Shown here: piece by piece, positions 25,271-32,849 of the stretch
How the letters are laid out: each line of letters starts with the position of its first letter
How positions within the stretch are numbered: the stretch's first letter is position 1
Assembly: GCA_964591455.1 (NCBI GenBank)
Contig: CAZQDZ010000010.1
Location: 1 to 64,000 of the forward strand
Direction: 5' to 3'
Source: RFSX01 sp964591455
GTDB lineage: Bacteria > Bacteroidota > Bacteroidia > Chitinophagales > Saprospiraceae
DNA length: 64,000 nucleotides
The notes under the pieces: generated by a model
What the model was told of the DNA's origin: nothing
The model's database searches: none
What the model saw: the letters and a program-made list of their open reading frames with translations, nothing else
Made by a program: the position numbers and the translations under genes

Positions 25271-25930
25271 ATGTCACAACAGATATACAAAACTCAAATC
25301 TTAGAATCTTTTCCTGAATTCAAAAAATCTCAGCCGTTTATAGATGAGTTAATGGATTCCGGAAAGATTATGGATATCAAGGCCGGTAATACAATTATAG
25401 ATTCTGGAGATTATATCAAGGTCATTCCATTTCTGATGGATGGACTAATCAAAATCTATCGTGAAGATGCTGATGGAAATGAAATCCTACTCTACTATAT
25501 CAAAAGTGGCGAAAGTTGTGTCATATCTATTACAGCTTCTCTAAAAGGGGAAAAGAGTTCTATTAAAGCCTATGTAGAGGAAGACAGTACGTTAATTGCT
25601 ATTCCTATAAAAGACTTTGAAAACCTCTTAAACAAATACAACTTATTGCACACTTTCACCTATGACTTATTCAATATAAAATACAACCAACTCATTAATT
25701 CTATTGATAGCCTAGCTTTTACAAATCTCAGAGCACGGTTATATAATTACCTTACAAATGAAGCCAAGTCAAAAGAAACCAATGTGCTAGTAGGTCTGAC
25801 TCATAAAAAAATATCTACCGATCTTTCTACCTCAAGAGAAGTGGTTTCTCGATTAATGTATGCTATACAAAAAGAAGGATTAATTGATATCTCGAATAAA
25901 AAAATCACACTTCTTAAGCTAGGTGATTAA
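25271..25930 (+). CDS. Crp/Fnr family regulator with TGTGA-type recognition helix
   Basis: The 219-residue protein has an N-terminal cyclic-nucleotide-binding-type beta-roll (25-115), a long dimer helix and a C-terminal winged HTH (148-219). The recognition helix TSREVVSRLM places R189, E190 and R194 like the R-E-R triad of E. coli CRP that reads TGTGA. The pocket lacks the usual RSA/T cAMP contact (EKSSIKA instead), and there is no FNR-type cysteine cluster. The ATG at 25271 matches family starts; a frame from 25220 is longer without support. A rhodanese gene follows, and matching operators lie at 25922 and 26354. Confidence 0.93.
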   Translation: MSQQIYKTQILESFPEFKKSQPFIDELMDSGKIMDIKAGNTIIDSGDYIKVIPFLMDGLIKIYREDADGNEILLYYIKSGESCVISITASLKGEKSSIKAYVEEDSTLIAIPIKDFENLLNKYNLLHTFTYDLFNIKYNQLINSIDSLAFTNLRARLYNYLTNEAKSKETNVLVGLTHKKISTDLSTSREVVSRLMYAIQKEGLIDISNKKITLLKLGD

Positions 25931-25937
25931 TGTCACA
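25922..25937. promoter_or_regulatory. imperfect Crp-type site before the rhodanese gene
   Basis: GGTGA-TTAATG-TCACA matches TGTGA-N6-TCACA in nine of ten conserved bases. CATTTTTG at 25960-25967, one base off the -7 consensus, lies 22 bases downstream, nearly the same spacing as at the perfect site at 26354. The site overlaps the end of the regulator gene. The predicted transcript would be almost leaderless, so this is weaker evidence. Confidence 0.35.
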
Positions 25938-25976
25938 GAATTTCTCATCCTAAATAATCCATTTTTGAAGGCAAAA

Positions 25977-26318
25977 ATGAAATATACAATCATCGTCTCC
26001 ATAATTATTGGAGCCACTTATCTTATGTCATGCAGGAAATCTCCAGCCCAAGACACTTTTCCTAAAGATTCATTTCTTGTGGATGTAAGAACTGCAGAGG
26101 AATTTCAAAGCGGATCAGTAGCCAATGCTATTAATATTCCACTTAATGAAATAGAATCAAACCTCGATAAATTTTCAGGCAAGGAACATATTGTAGTCTT
26201 TTGTAGAAGTGGAAATAGAAGCAACAAGGCAAAGAAAAAGCTTGAAGAAAATGGCATTTCTAATGTCACTAATGGCGGTTCATTGCAGGATGTAAAATCC
26301 TCAATCTCAACTCAATAA
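25977..26318 (+). CDS. rhodanese-like lipoprotein
   Basis: The 113-residue product has a lipoprotein signal (lipobox LMSC) and a single rhodanese domain (about 30-113) with the active-site loop FCRSGNRSNKA, in which the cysteine would carry the persulfide. It would act in the periplasm on sulfane sulfur. The ATG at 25977 follows GAAGG; a GTG at 25923 gives a longer N-terminus that does not look like a signal peptide. Crp-type regulator plus rhodanese neighbours are recurrent in Bacteroidota as I recall. A DUF2892-like gene lies 3.5 kb downstream. Confidence 0.9.
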   Translation: MKYTIIVSIIIGATYLMSCRKSPAQDTFPKDSFLVDVRTAEEFQSGSVANAINIPLNEIESNLDKFSGKEHIVVFCRSGNRSNKAKKKLEENGISNVTNGGSLQDVKSSISTQ

Positions 26319-26353
26319 ATCTCTTACAAATCAGATTCAACTTTTTTGTCCTC

Positions 26354-26369
26354 TGTGACCTAGGTCACA
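26354..26369. promoter_or_regulatory. perfect TGTGA-N6-TCACA operator
   Basis: TGTGACCTAGGTCACA is a 16-bp perfect palindrome and an exact match to the CRP consensus. Its centre (26361.5) lies about 40 bases before the transcription start predicted from the -7 box at 26391, a class II activator position. It replaces the -33 box. The likely binder is the Crp-type protein encoded 420 bases upstream, whose recognition helix has the matching R-E-R triad. Confidence 0.7.
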
Positions 26370-26390
26370 AAATCGCACAGCAGTTCCATC

Positions 26391-26398
26391 TATGTTTG
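26391..26398 (+). promoter_or_regulatory. -7 box of the VGIGT repeat gene
   Basis: TATGTTTG matches TAnnTTTG exactly and lies 21 bases after the Crp-type operator. Transcription would start near 26405, about 45 bases before the ATG at 26450. Confidence 0.5.
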
Positions 26399-26449
26399 TT
26401 TTCGATAATGATAAACTCATTTTTCTTTAGAAAATAAACATTCAATACA

Positions 26450-28576
26450 ATGGAATATGCATTTCAGTTAAAGACAAAACTCTTATTGTCATTTGTAATC
26501 TTCAGTGGCATAATATCTGCACAAAACGTAGGTATCGGAACCAGTACTCCAGGAGCTAAGCTGATGGTTGTGGGTGATAGCGGTGCACCTGCACTTAATA
26601 TCCTCAATGATGGAACAAACCCTATGAATCCAGGACTCCGGGTCAATGATAATGGTCGTGTAGGTATTGGGACAATTACCCCCGGTGCCAGATTTATGGT
26701 CATTGGACAGGATGGTGCACCTACCCTTAATATCCTGCATGATGGTGCTTCTCCCATGAACCCTGCTTTAAGAATAAATGACAACGGAAGAGTCGGCATA
26801 GGTACTACGAGTCCAGGAGCTAGATTTATGGTAGTAGGACAAGCTGGAGGTCCAACTCTTAATATACTTCATGATGGCACCAACCCGATGAACCCAGCTC
26901 TGAGAGTCAATGAAGATGGCAACGTAGGTATAGGTACCACGGCACCTACTTCTAGATTCGAAGTCAATGGTATGCTGACTGCAAGCAACTTAAGATTGAC
27001 TAGTGGCGCAGCTGCTGGAGCAGTGCTGACCGCTGATGCAAATGGTGTGGCAACTTGGCAAATGCCAACAACGGGAGGGTCCTCCAGTTGGATAGATAGC
27101 GGATTCAACATATTATCTACTAACACTGGAAATGTGGGAATAGGAACTAATACGCCAGGGGCTAGACTAATGGTAGTCGGCAACCTAGGAGCACCGGCAT
27201 TGAACATCTTAAATGATGGGTCTAATCCAATGAATCCTGCACTAAGAGTCAATGATAACGGAAGAGTGGGCATCGGAACAACAACACCTGGAGCCAGATT
27301 TATGGTGATCGGTCAGGATGGTGCGCCGACTATGAATATTCTCAATGACGGCGTTAACCCAATGAACCCTGCGCTCCGTATCAATGAAAATGGTAGAGTG
27401 GGTATAGGAACTACAGCCCCAGGTGCTCGATTTATGGTCATCGGTGAAGCCGGTGCGCCTACACTAAATGTTCTTCATGATGGCAACAACCCCATGAATC
27501 CTGCCCTCAGAATAAATGATAATGGCAATGTAGGTGTGGGTACAACGTCACCTTCATCTAGACTAGATGTCAACGGCACGTTGACTACATCTAATCTTAG
27601 AGTAACTAACGGAGCGGTTGCAGGTGCAGTTTTAACTGCTGATGCAAGTGGTTTAGCAACATGGCAAACACCAACACCTTCAGGAGGATCTTCAGGTTGG
27701 ATAGAAAGTGGATTCAATATCTTATCCACTAACACAGGTAATGTAGGTATCGGAACCAATACACCAGGAGCTAGACTCATGGTCGTGGGCAATGCTGGCG
27801 CACCCGCTCTTAATATTCTCAATGATGGGTCTAATCCTATGAATCCTGCACTTAGAGTCAACGATAACGGCAGAGTGGGCATTGGCACAACAACACCAGG
27901 TGCAAGATTTATGGTAATCGGTCAGGATGGAGCACCTACATTGAATATTCTCCATGATGGTACTAATCCAACAAATCCAGCTATTAGAGTCAATGACAAT
28001 GGTAGAGTTGGAGTAGGTACGACAGCGCCAGGAGCCAGACTTATGGTTGTTGGCGAAGATGGAGCACCTACACTTAATGTAATACATGATGGAACTAACC
28101 CTATGAACCCAGCCATCAGAGTCAATGACAATGGCAGAGTTGGCGTCGGTACTACTTCTCCAGGAGCTAGACTTATGGTTGTCGGCGAAGATGGCGCTCC
28201 CACATTAAATGTTCTACATGATGGTAGCAACCCTATGAATCCTGCTCTAAGAGTCAATGACAATGGCAGAGTTGGCGTCGGTACTACTTCTCCAGGAGCT
28301 AGACTTATGGTAGTAGGCGAAGCAGGTGCACCAACACTAAATGTTCTTCATGATGGCAACAACCCTATGAATCCTGCCCTCAGAATAAATGATAATGGTC
28401 GAGTAGGAATTGGTACGACAGCACCTAGAGCCAGAGTAGAAATAGCTGACGGTGATGTATATCTACCTAATGCCAATAATGGTATTATCATGACTGCACC
28501 GACAGGCGTATGCTTCAGAGTTACTGTAAATAATTTTGGACAACTAGAAAGTAATGAAGTCACTTGTCCTAACTAA
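26450..28576 (+). CDS. secreted VGIGT-repeat fibre-like protein
   Basis: The 708-residue protein has a signal peptide (1-24) and is almost entirely built from units starting NGRVGIGTTxPGAR, then MVxGxxGAPxLNxLxDGxNPMNPALRxND. Eleven standard units of about 38 residues and two longer variant units (SRFEVNG...LTADANGVATWQ...NILSTNT) form a higher-order pattern of 3+variant, 3+variant, 5. The VGIGT motif is typical of phage tail-fibre-like and trimeric surface proteins of Bacteroidota. The C-terminus (VYLPNANNGIIMTAPTG...VTCPN) is a conserved end module, not a T9SS tail and not a peptidase S74 chaperone. It likely forms a surface fibre; the next gene may be its partner. Confidence 0.88.
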   Translation: MEYAFQLKTKLLLSFVIFSGIISAQNVGIGTSTPGAKLMVVGDSGAPALNILNDGTNPMNPGLRVNDNGRVGIGTITPGARFMVIGQDGAPTLNILHDGASPMNPALRINDNGRVGIGTTSPGARFMVVGQAGGPTLNILHDGTNPMNPALRVNEDGNVGIGTTAPTSRFEVNGMLTASNLRLTSGAAAGAVLTADANGVATWQMPTTGGSSSWIDSGFNILSTNTGNVGIGTNTPGARLMVVGNLGAPALNILNDGSNPMNPALRVNDNGRVGIGTTTPGARFMVIGQDGAPTMNILNDGVNPMNPALRINENGRVGIGTTAPGARFMVIGEAGAPTLNVLHDGNNPMNPALRINDNGNVGVGTTSPSSRLDVNGTLTTSNLRVTNGAVAGAVLTADASGLATWQTPTPSGGSSGWIESGFNILSTNTGNVGIGTNTPGARLMVVGNAGAPALNILNDGSNPMNPALRVNDNGRVGIGTTTPGARFMVIGQDGAPTLNILHDGTNPTNPAIRVNDNGRVGVGTTAPGARLMVVGEDGAPTLNVIHDGTNPMNPAIRVNDNGRVGVGTTSPGARLMVVGEDGAPTLNVLHDGSNPMNPALRVNDNGRVGVGTTSPGARLMVVGEAGAPTLNVLHDGNNPMNPALRINDNGRVGIGTTAPRARVEIADGDVYLPNANNGIIMTAPTGVCFRVTVNNFGQLESNEVTCPN
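26521..28430 (+). repeat. tandem ~114-bp coding repeats with super-repeat
   Basis: Thirteen in-frame units (eleven standard, two variant) run through the gene. Adjacent units near 28060-28380 are almost identical in DNA as well as protein, for example AGAGTCAATGACAATGGCAG recurring at about 28118 and 28251, which points to recent duplication or gene conversion there. Earlier units differ at many third positions. The whole block 27130-27710 is a second copy of the block starting 26530 with its variant unit. Confidence 0.85.
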
Positions 28577-28588
28577 ATCGTATACAAA

Positions 28589-29815
28589 ATGAAATACACA
28601 TTAACTATAATGACAGTGTTCATTCTATGCTTTTTAGAAATGAATGCACAGTTCTATAACGATGGAGCTTTAGTAACTATTCAGCCTAGTGCCTTGGTTC
28701 ACATCCAAGGTGACTTTATCAATCAAGGTGGAGAAATCACAAATGAAGGCCTAATAGAATTGGGTGGAGATTGGGTCAATACGGTGATGACTCCCCCACT
28801 TACACCTAATGCTGGGACAATAAGTCTGCAAGCGAGCAACCAATCGATTGGCGGAGATTTCCCTACCCTATTCCATAATGTATCATTGGATCAAGCGCAA
28901 AATGTGACATTGACCTCATCCATTGGAATAGGCAACAGCATAGAATTAAATGATGGCATAGTTACATTAAATCGTAATGTACTGCATTTATTAAGACCAG
29001 AACCAGAGGCACTGACCTTCAACGAAGGTGGTGTTATCGCTGAAACATCTGATAACTATGGTTTTGTAAGATGGGATTTAGGTGAGACCGCACCCAATAG
29101 TTATACGATACCATTTATCAATACTCTAGGAAATTCAGTGCCCTTGAGTTATGAGATACAAGGTAGTGGTGTAGGCGATGTAGGTTTTCTCTTGTTCTCT
29201 ACTTATGGATCAGAAGAAGACAACAGCCCTTTACCTATTGGTGTAACTAACTTAAACGTGCCCGATGACAACACAGGCCTAACCTTAGTAGATAGATTCT
29301 ATGTCGTAGAATCTATGGATTACACAACTAGCCCTAGTGGCATTGTGACGCTTAGTTACGATGAGACTTCAGAGATTGGTGGTAATAATACAATTGCGAC
29401 TGACCGATTGGAGACTTTAGTTTGGGATACCCTAGATGGTTGGATGTCATTTAATCAAAATACTACAGCCATCAACTCTGTGCAGACAGTAATAGATAAT
29501 CAATATGGCACATATACCTTATGGTCAAATACATCGACATCAGTTAATGATTTTCAGGAGTTGGAAGGATTTGTTGTATATCCGAATCCTACCACTTCTA
29601 TTGCCACTGTAGAATTTATAACACCTGTAACGGACCAGGCATTGCTTAGTATAATAAATTCACTTGGCAAGAAAATCTCTAATCAATCTGTACAATTGAC
29701 TGACGGCGAGATGAAAAAGATTGAGTTGAACTTAAGTGACCAACCTGACGGACTATACCATATTCTTATAGAAGGTGAAAGTCTGAGGTCAAGTAAAATG
29801 GTTATTAAACAATAA
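28589..29815 (+). CDS. T9SS type A secreted protein
   Basis: The 408-residue protein has a signal peptide (MKYTLTIMTVFILCFLEMNA), a beta-rich middle (IQGDFINQGGEITNEGLIELGGDW and similar, resembling baseplate or fimbrial cap-like beta solenoids) and a type A sorting domain (VYPNPTTSIATVEF to SSKMVIKQ). It starts 12 bases after the VGIGT repeat gene and so is probably in the same operon. A joint role in a surface structure is plausible but inferred from position only. Confidence 0.9.
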   Translation: MKYTLTIMTVFILCFLEMNAQFYNDGALVTIQPSALVHIQGDFINQGGEITNEGLIELGGDWVNTVMTPPLTPNAGTISLQASNQSIGGDFPTLFHNVSLDQAQNVTLTSSIGIGNSIELNDGIVTLNRNVLHLLRPEPEALTFNEGGVIAETSDNYGFVRWDLGETAPNSYTIPFINTLGNSVPLSYEIQGSGVGDVGFLLFSTYGSEEDNSPLPIGVTNLNVPDDNTGLTLVDRFYVVESMDYTTSPSGIVTLSYDETSEIGGNNTIATDRLETLVWDTLDGWMSFNQNTTAINSVQTVIDNQYGTYTLWSNTSTSVNDFQELEGFVVYPNPTTSIATVEFITPVTDQALLSIINSLGKKISNQSVQLTDGEMKKIELNLSDQPDGLYHILIEGESLRSSKMVIKQ

Positions 29816-29841
29816 TTAAAAATTGTCCAGTGAATATTAAT

Positions 29842-30030
29842 ATGTTAATATGTGACAGAGCAATAAGAGCAGTCGCAGTTTTCATAGTTCTAATATTATT
29901 TTCATTGGATTTGATAGAGGGTGGCTTGTCTATAATATTAATTTCTGTATCCAGAATAATGGGTAACACTATAGTATTTGGTACTGTCCTTTATATCAAA
30001 TTACTCATTTCTCCACTTTATAAATTCTAA
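29842..30030 (+). CDS. DUF2892-like small membrane protein
   Basis: The product (62 residues from the ATG at 29842, or 66 from a GTG at 29830) has two membrane helices and resembles DUF2892: a CDRAIRAV start (compare DRIIRI) and an end SPLYKF (compare CPLYKLFG). DUF2892 is the membrane part of YgaP, where it is fused to a rhodanese domain; here the rhodanese is a separate lipoprotein 3.5 kb upstream. The gene is followed by a terminator. No clear ribosome binding site is present. Confidence 0.6.
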   Translation: MLICDRAIRAVAVFIVLILFSLDLIEGGLSIILISVSRIMGNTIVFGTVLYIKLLISPLYKF

Positions 30031-30064
30031 TTAAGTTGGTTGGTTTCTTGAAGACTGTGATAAG

Positions 30065-30096
30065 CCTCTCCTGAACGCTTAGGAGAGGTTTTTTTT
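30065..30096 (+). terminator. rho-independent terminator
   Basis: CCTCTCCT (30065-30072) and AGGAGAGG (30081-30088) form a perfect 8-bp stem with an 8-base loop followed by eight Ts. It closes the 26450-30030 gene group. Confidence 0.88.
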
Positions 30097-30120
30097 AATC
30101 ATTAATCTTCCTTTTTTACA

Positions 30121-30780
30121 TTACAAACCCTCTAAGCCACTCACTTGAGCTCCAGCATATTGTCCTGAAGCCAGGACTTTCTTTAGCGCAACCATGGTAT
30201 CTTTAGGTCCTTTACTTATGGCCATATTTATAATCCAGTTAGGAATAGAACCACCAATATCTGCTCTGATAAAATAATCTACATCTATCCAGCCTTGTTC
30301 CAAAGGCGTTAAGGTGTAGGTCGCATCCAAAGAAGGCATCCTAATATAATCTGAGGCTTTAGGCATCCTATCTGGGTGAGCTTTATATTCTATAAAGACA
30401 TTATTATTCTCAGCATCAAGGGAGCGCTTATACTCAATGACAGCATCCCTATCCTTAGCTGGGAAAGGAAAATCTGTTCCAATATAGAAGAAGTAATGTG
30501 TTGGCGTAATTTGCTCTATTTTGCGAGATTCGTTGGTGTTCTTTACCCAACTGTCTTGAAGTTCAAAGTCCTCGAGTGCCGCTATCAATTCTTGCATAGA
30601 AGTTTGTAACTTAGTCCTGATACGAACATCCTTGATGGCGAACCCATCCACCTTTCTTGTATACACCTCTATTCCATCATAATCTTTATGAAGATTCCAA
30701 TCCTGAGCATCTAAGGACAAAAGACTTGTAGAAAACAGCACTAACACAAGAATTCGAATATATAAAATGGACTTATTCAT
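30121..30780 (-). CDS. START domain protein, secreted
   Basis: The 219-residue protein has a signal peptide (1-25, ending SLDAQ) and a START lipid-transfer-like domain (about 35-205, with WNLHKDYDGIEVYTRKVDG and YRAHPD-like YKAHPDRMPK followed by IRMP). START folds bind hydrophobic ligands in a deep pocket. In bacteria such proteins are mostly uncharacterised. It converges on the terminator at 30065. Confidence 0.88.
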   Translation of the reverse strand: MNKSILYIRILVLVLFSTSLLSLDAQDWNLHKDYDGIEVYTRKVDGFAIKDVRIRTKLQTSMQELIAALEDFELQDSWVKNTNESRKIEQITPTHYFFYIGTDFPFPAKDRDAVIEYKRSLDAENNNVFIEYKAHPDRMPKASDYIRMPSLDATYTLTPLEQGWIDVDYFIRADIGGSIPNWIINMAISKGPKDTMVALKKVLASGQYAGAQVSGLEGL

Positions 30781-30932
30781 ATAAGCAAATTAGTGGGTTT
30801 AGGGGTAGGTATCAAAACTCTTTTCGCTTTTAACGCAACCATATCACATTTATATAAGTATTAATAAATGTTGACTGCATTCAAAAATGACCAAATTGGA
30901 GGTTTCTCCTTCCTATTAAGGTATTAAATGCA

Positions 30933-30940
30933 TAAGTTTG
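30933..30940 (+). promoter_or_regulatory. candidate -7 box for the haem-motif lipoprotein gene
   Basis: TAAGTTTG matches TAnnTTTG exactly. Transcription would start near 30947, 16 bases before the ATG at 30963. No good -33 box is seen. Confidence 0.4.
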
Positions 30941-30962
30941 TAGCAAATAATAATGAATAAGT

Positions 30963-31334
30963 ATGAATCTTAAGTACCTTTTACTTCTAGCAATTTTAAC
31001 ATTTGGAATGGCTGCTTGCGGCGACGACGAAGAAGACCCAATGACTCCTGACCCGATGGGTTGTGATACCTCTGATGTAACCTATACTAATGGGGTACAA
31101 GCTATTCTAGACACCAATTGTACAATCTCTGGTTGTCACAATGATGTTGATTTAGCTAATGGATTCAGCATGGAGACATTTGATCAGTCGGTGGTTGCTG
31201 CCAATTTTCCTTCATTTTTTCCTGCCATTAATTTCGAATCAGGAGCTAGCCCTATGCCAAGGGGAGCTGATCAGTTAGCTCAATGTGATATAGATCTTCT
31301 TACTGCATGGAGTGATGCTGGATTTCCAGAATAA
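30963..31334 (+). CDS. lipoprotein with CxxxCH haem-type motif
   Basis: The 123-residue lipoprotein (lipobox MAAC, acidic tether GDDEEDP) has a motif NCTISGCHN with CxxxCH spacing, plus a downstream methionine in SPMPRG. This resembles the Planctomycete-type cytochrome c-like domain, in which the motif may bind covalent haem and the methionine may be an axial ligand. CxxxCH is not the standard CxxCH, so haem attachment is uncertain. A terminator hairpin follows at 31358. Confidence 0.82.
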   Translation: MNLKYLLLLAILTFGMAACGDDEEDPMTPDPMGCDTSDVTYTNGVQAILDTNCTISGCHNDVDLANGFSMETFDQSVVAANFPSFFPAINFESGASPMPRGADQLAQCDIDLLTAWSDAGFPE

Positions 31335-31357
31335 GCATAAATAGATAAAAAATATTC

Positions 31358-31393
31358 AAATGGGCGCATGTACTTCATGGGCCCATTTTTTTT
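31358..31393 (+). terminator. rho-independent terminator
   Basis: AAATGGGC (31358-31365) and GCCCATTT (31381-31388) form a perfect stem with a 15-base loop, followed by a T run. It ends the lipoprotein gene just upstream. Confidence 0.75.
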
Positions 31394-31457
31394 ATTTAAA
31401 TGGATGTATAAGTCTAACTTTAACTATTTGAGCATCATTCAAATAAAGAACATTAAC

Positions 31458-31817
31458 ATGGAAGTTATCAATCTCAATCAGAAATTCTCACTATTCGACG
31501 AACATTGGACACCTAAAATCATAGGTCAACTAAATGGTCAAGCGATAAAACTTGCTAAAATAAAGGGTGAATTTGTTTGGCATGACCATGCTAATGAGGA
31601 TGAGCTATTTATGGTCATCAAAGGTCAGCTAAAATTAGAATTTGAGGATGGTATACGCGTGGTTAATCCTGGTGAGATTCTGATTGTCCCTCGTGGAGTG
31701 CCTCACAAGCCAATTGCAGAGGAAGAGGTGCATCTCATGCTGTTCGAACCTATAGAAACCAAACATACCGGTGATGTAAATCATGCACTTACCAAAGAAA
31801 AGCTAGACTGGATTTAA
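31458..31817 (+). CDS. small cupin domain protein
   Basis: The 119-residue product is a single-domain cupin. The first cupin motif is GEFVWHDHANEDELFMVIKG, with two His and one Glu as metal ligands, and the second is PGEILIVPRGVPHKPIA with the last His. The metal should be Fe, Mn or Zn; substrate unknown. The ATG at 31458 matches family starts; a longer frame from 31368 runs into the preceding terminator. It converges with the hydrolase gene, with 7 bases between stops. Confidence 0.9.
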   Translation: MEVINLNQKFSLFDEHWTPKIIGQLNGQAIKLAKIKGEFVWHDHANEDELFMVIKGQLKLEFEDGIRVVNPGEILIVPRGVPHKPIAEEEVHLMLFEPIETKHTGDVNHALTKEKLDWI

Positions 31818-31824
31818 TATCATG

Positions 31825-32592
31825 TTACCCCAAAAATTCACGAACCAAATCCATTAGTTCCTGCGGCTTTTCTGCATGTACCCAGTGCCCCGCTTCTTTT
31901 ATTTTCTCATATTGATGCATCGGAAATAGTTCTTTTATCTGTGTTAAATCATCCTCAGTGATATAATTGGAATTGCCACCTGCAATAAATAATATGGGTT
32001 CTTCGCTTGGACTACTACCTTCAGTAGGCGCTAATATATTCTGATAGTTATCCCACAATCCAGCAATATTAGCTTTCCAAGCATAACCTACTGTATCCAC
32101 ATTCCGCTTAAGGTTTTTCATTAGGAAATAGACTATACCCAATTCTAGCCCCCTGCCCACAAGCATATCTTCTACTTCTGACCGCTTCTCTATCCTAGTT
32201 AAATCCACCGCAAGCAAACTCTCAAATATATGCTGATGCCCACCTATAGCTCCTCTTGGTGCTATGTCCACTACAATGGTCTTATCCACCCTTTCCGGAT
32301 ACATGTGAGCAAATTGCATCACGGTTTTGCCTCCCATGCTGTGACCTATGAGGTGTGCAGACAGGATGCCTTGCTCATCCATCCAAGTTTTTAGGTCTTC
32401 TGCCAATAAGTGATAAGTGAAGTCATCTGAGTGGAATGACTTCCCATGATTTCGTTGGTCCACAAGGTAGATATGATAATTGTCTGACAACTTACGTCCA
32501 ATGGTCTTCCAGTTGTCGAGCATTCCCAGCAGCCCATGTAGTATGATGACTGGGTGACCTTGTCCCATGTCTTTGAAATGGAGATAACTCAT
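31825..32592 (-). CDS. alpha/beta hydrolase, YbfF-like esterase
   Basis: The 255-residue protein is an alpha/beta hydrolase of the YbfF/MhpC type with oxyanion segment LHGLLGMLDNW, GKSFHSDDF, the nucleophile elbow IGHSMGGKT, and a C-terminal AGHWVHAEKP with the catalytic His. It is probably a cytoplasmic esterase acting on small acyl esters or acyl-CoA. The ATG at 32592 (MSYLHFKDMG) is preferred over an upstream start at 32625, which adds an odd MYCFFFHHLCH sequence. Confidence 0.93.
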   Translation of the reverse strand: MSYLHFKDMGQGHPVIILHGLLGMLDNWKTIGRKLSDNYHIYLVDQRNHGKSFHSDDFTYHLLAEDLKTWMDEQGILSAHLIGHSMGGKTVMQFAHMYPERVDKTIVVDIAPRGAIGGHQHIFESLLAVDLTRIEKRSEVEDMLVGRGLELGIVYFLMKNLKRNVDTVGYAWKANIAGLWDNYQNILAPTEGSSPSEEPILFIAGGNSNYITEDDLTQIKELFPMHQYEKIKEAGHWVHAEKPQELMDLVREFLG

Positions 32593-32849
32593 ATGGCAAA
32601 GATGATGAAAAAAGAAACAATACAATCCGTTGCTGGAAATGCGAAAAACGTGCAGTTTGTTAGTAAGGCTTATTGGCTATCCTCACTCCAAATGCGAAAG
32701 AGGTGGATGAAAAATTGCAAAAACTTATACAATCATCGATTACAATCTAAAATAATGCAAGTGGTTAATTAAACCTTAAGTCCCAAATCAAATCAAAATC
32801 ACAGAAGCCGTCGCCTTATTTTCAAGTTTCAAATATAAATTCACACGTA

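Noticed and set aside
26464..28563. Several minus-strand open frames opposite the VGIGT repeat gene
   Set aside because: They mirror the repeat period and encode repetitive PTLPLSLTL-type peptides; the plus-strand reading has a signal peptide and conserved motifs.
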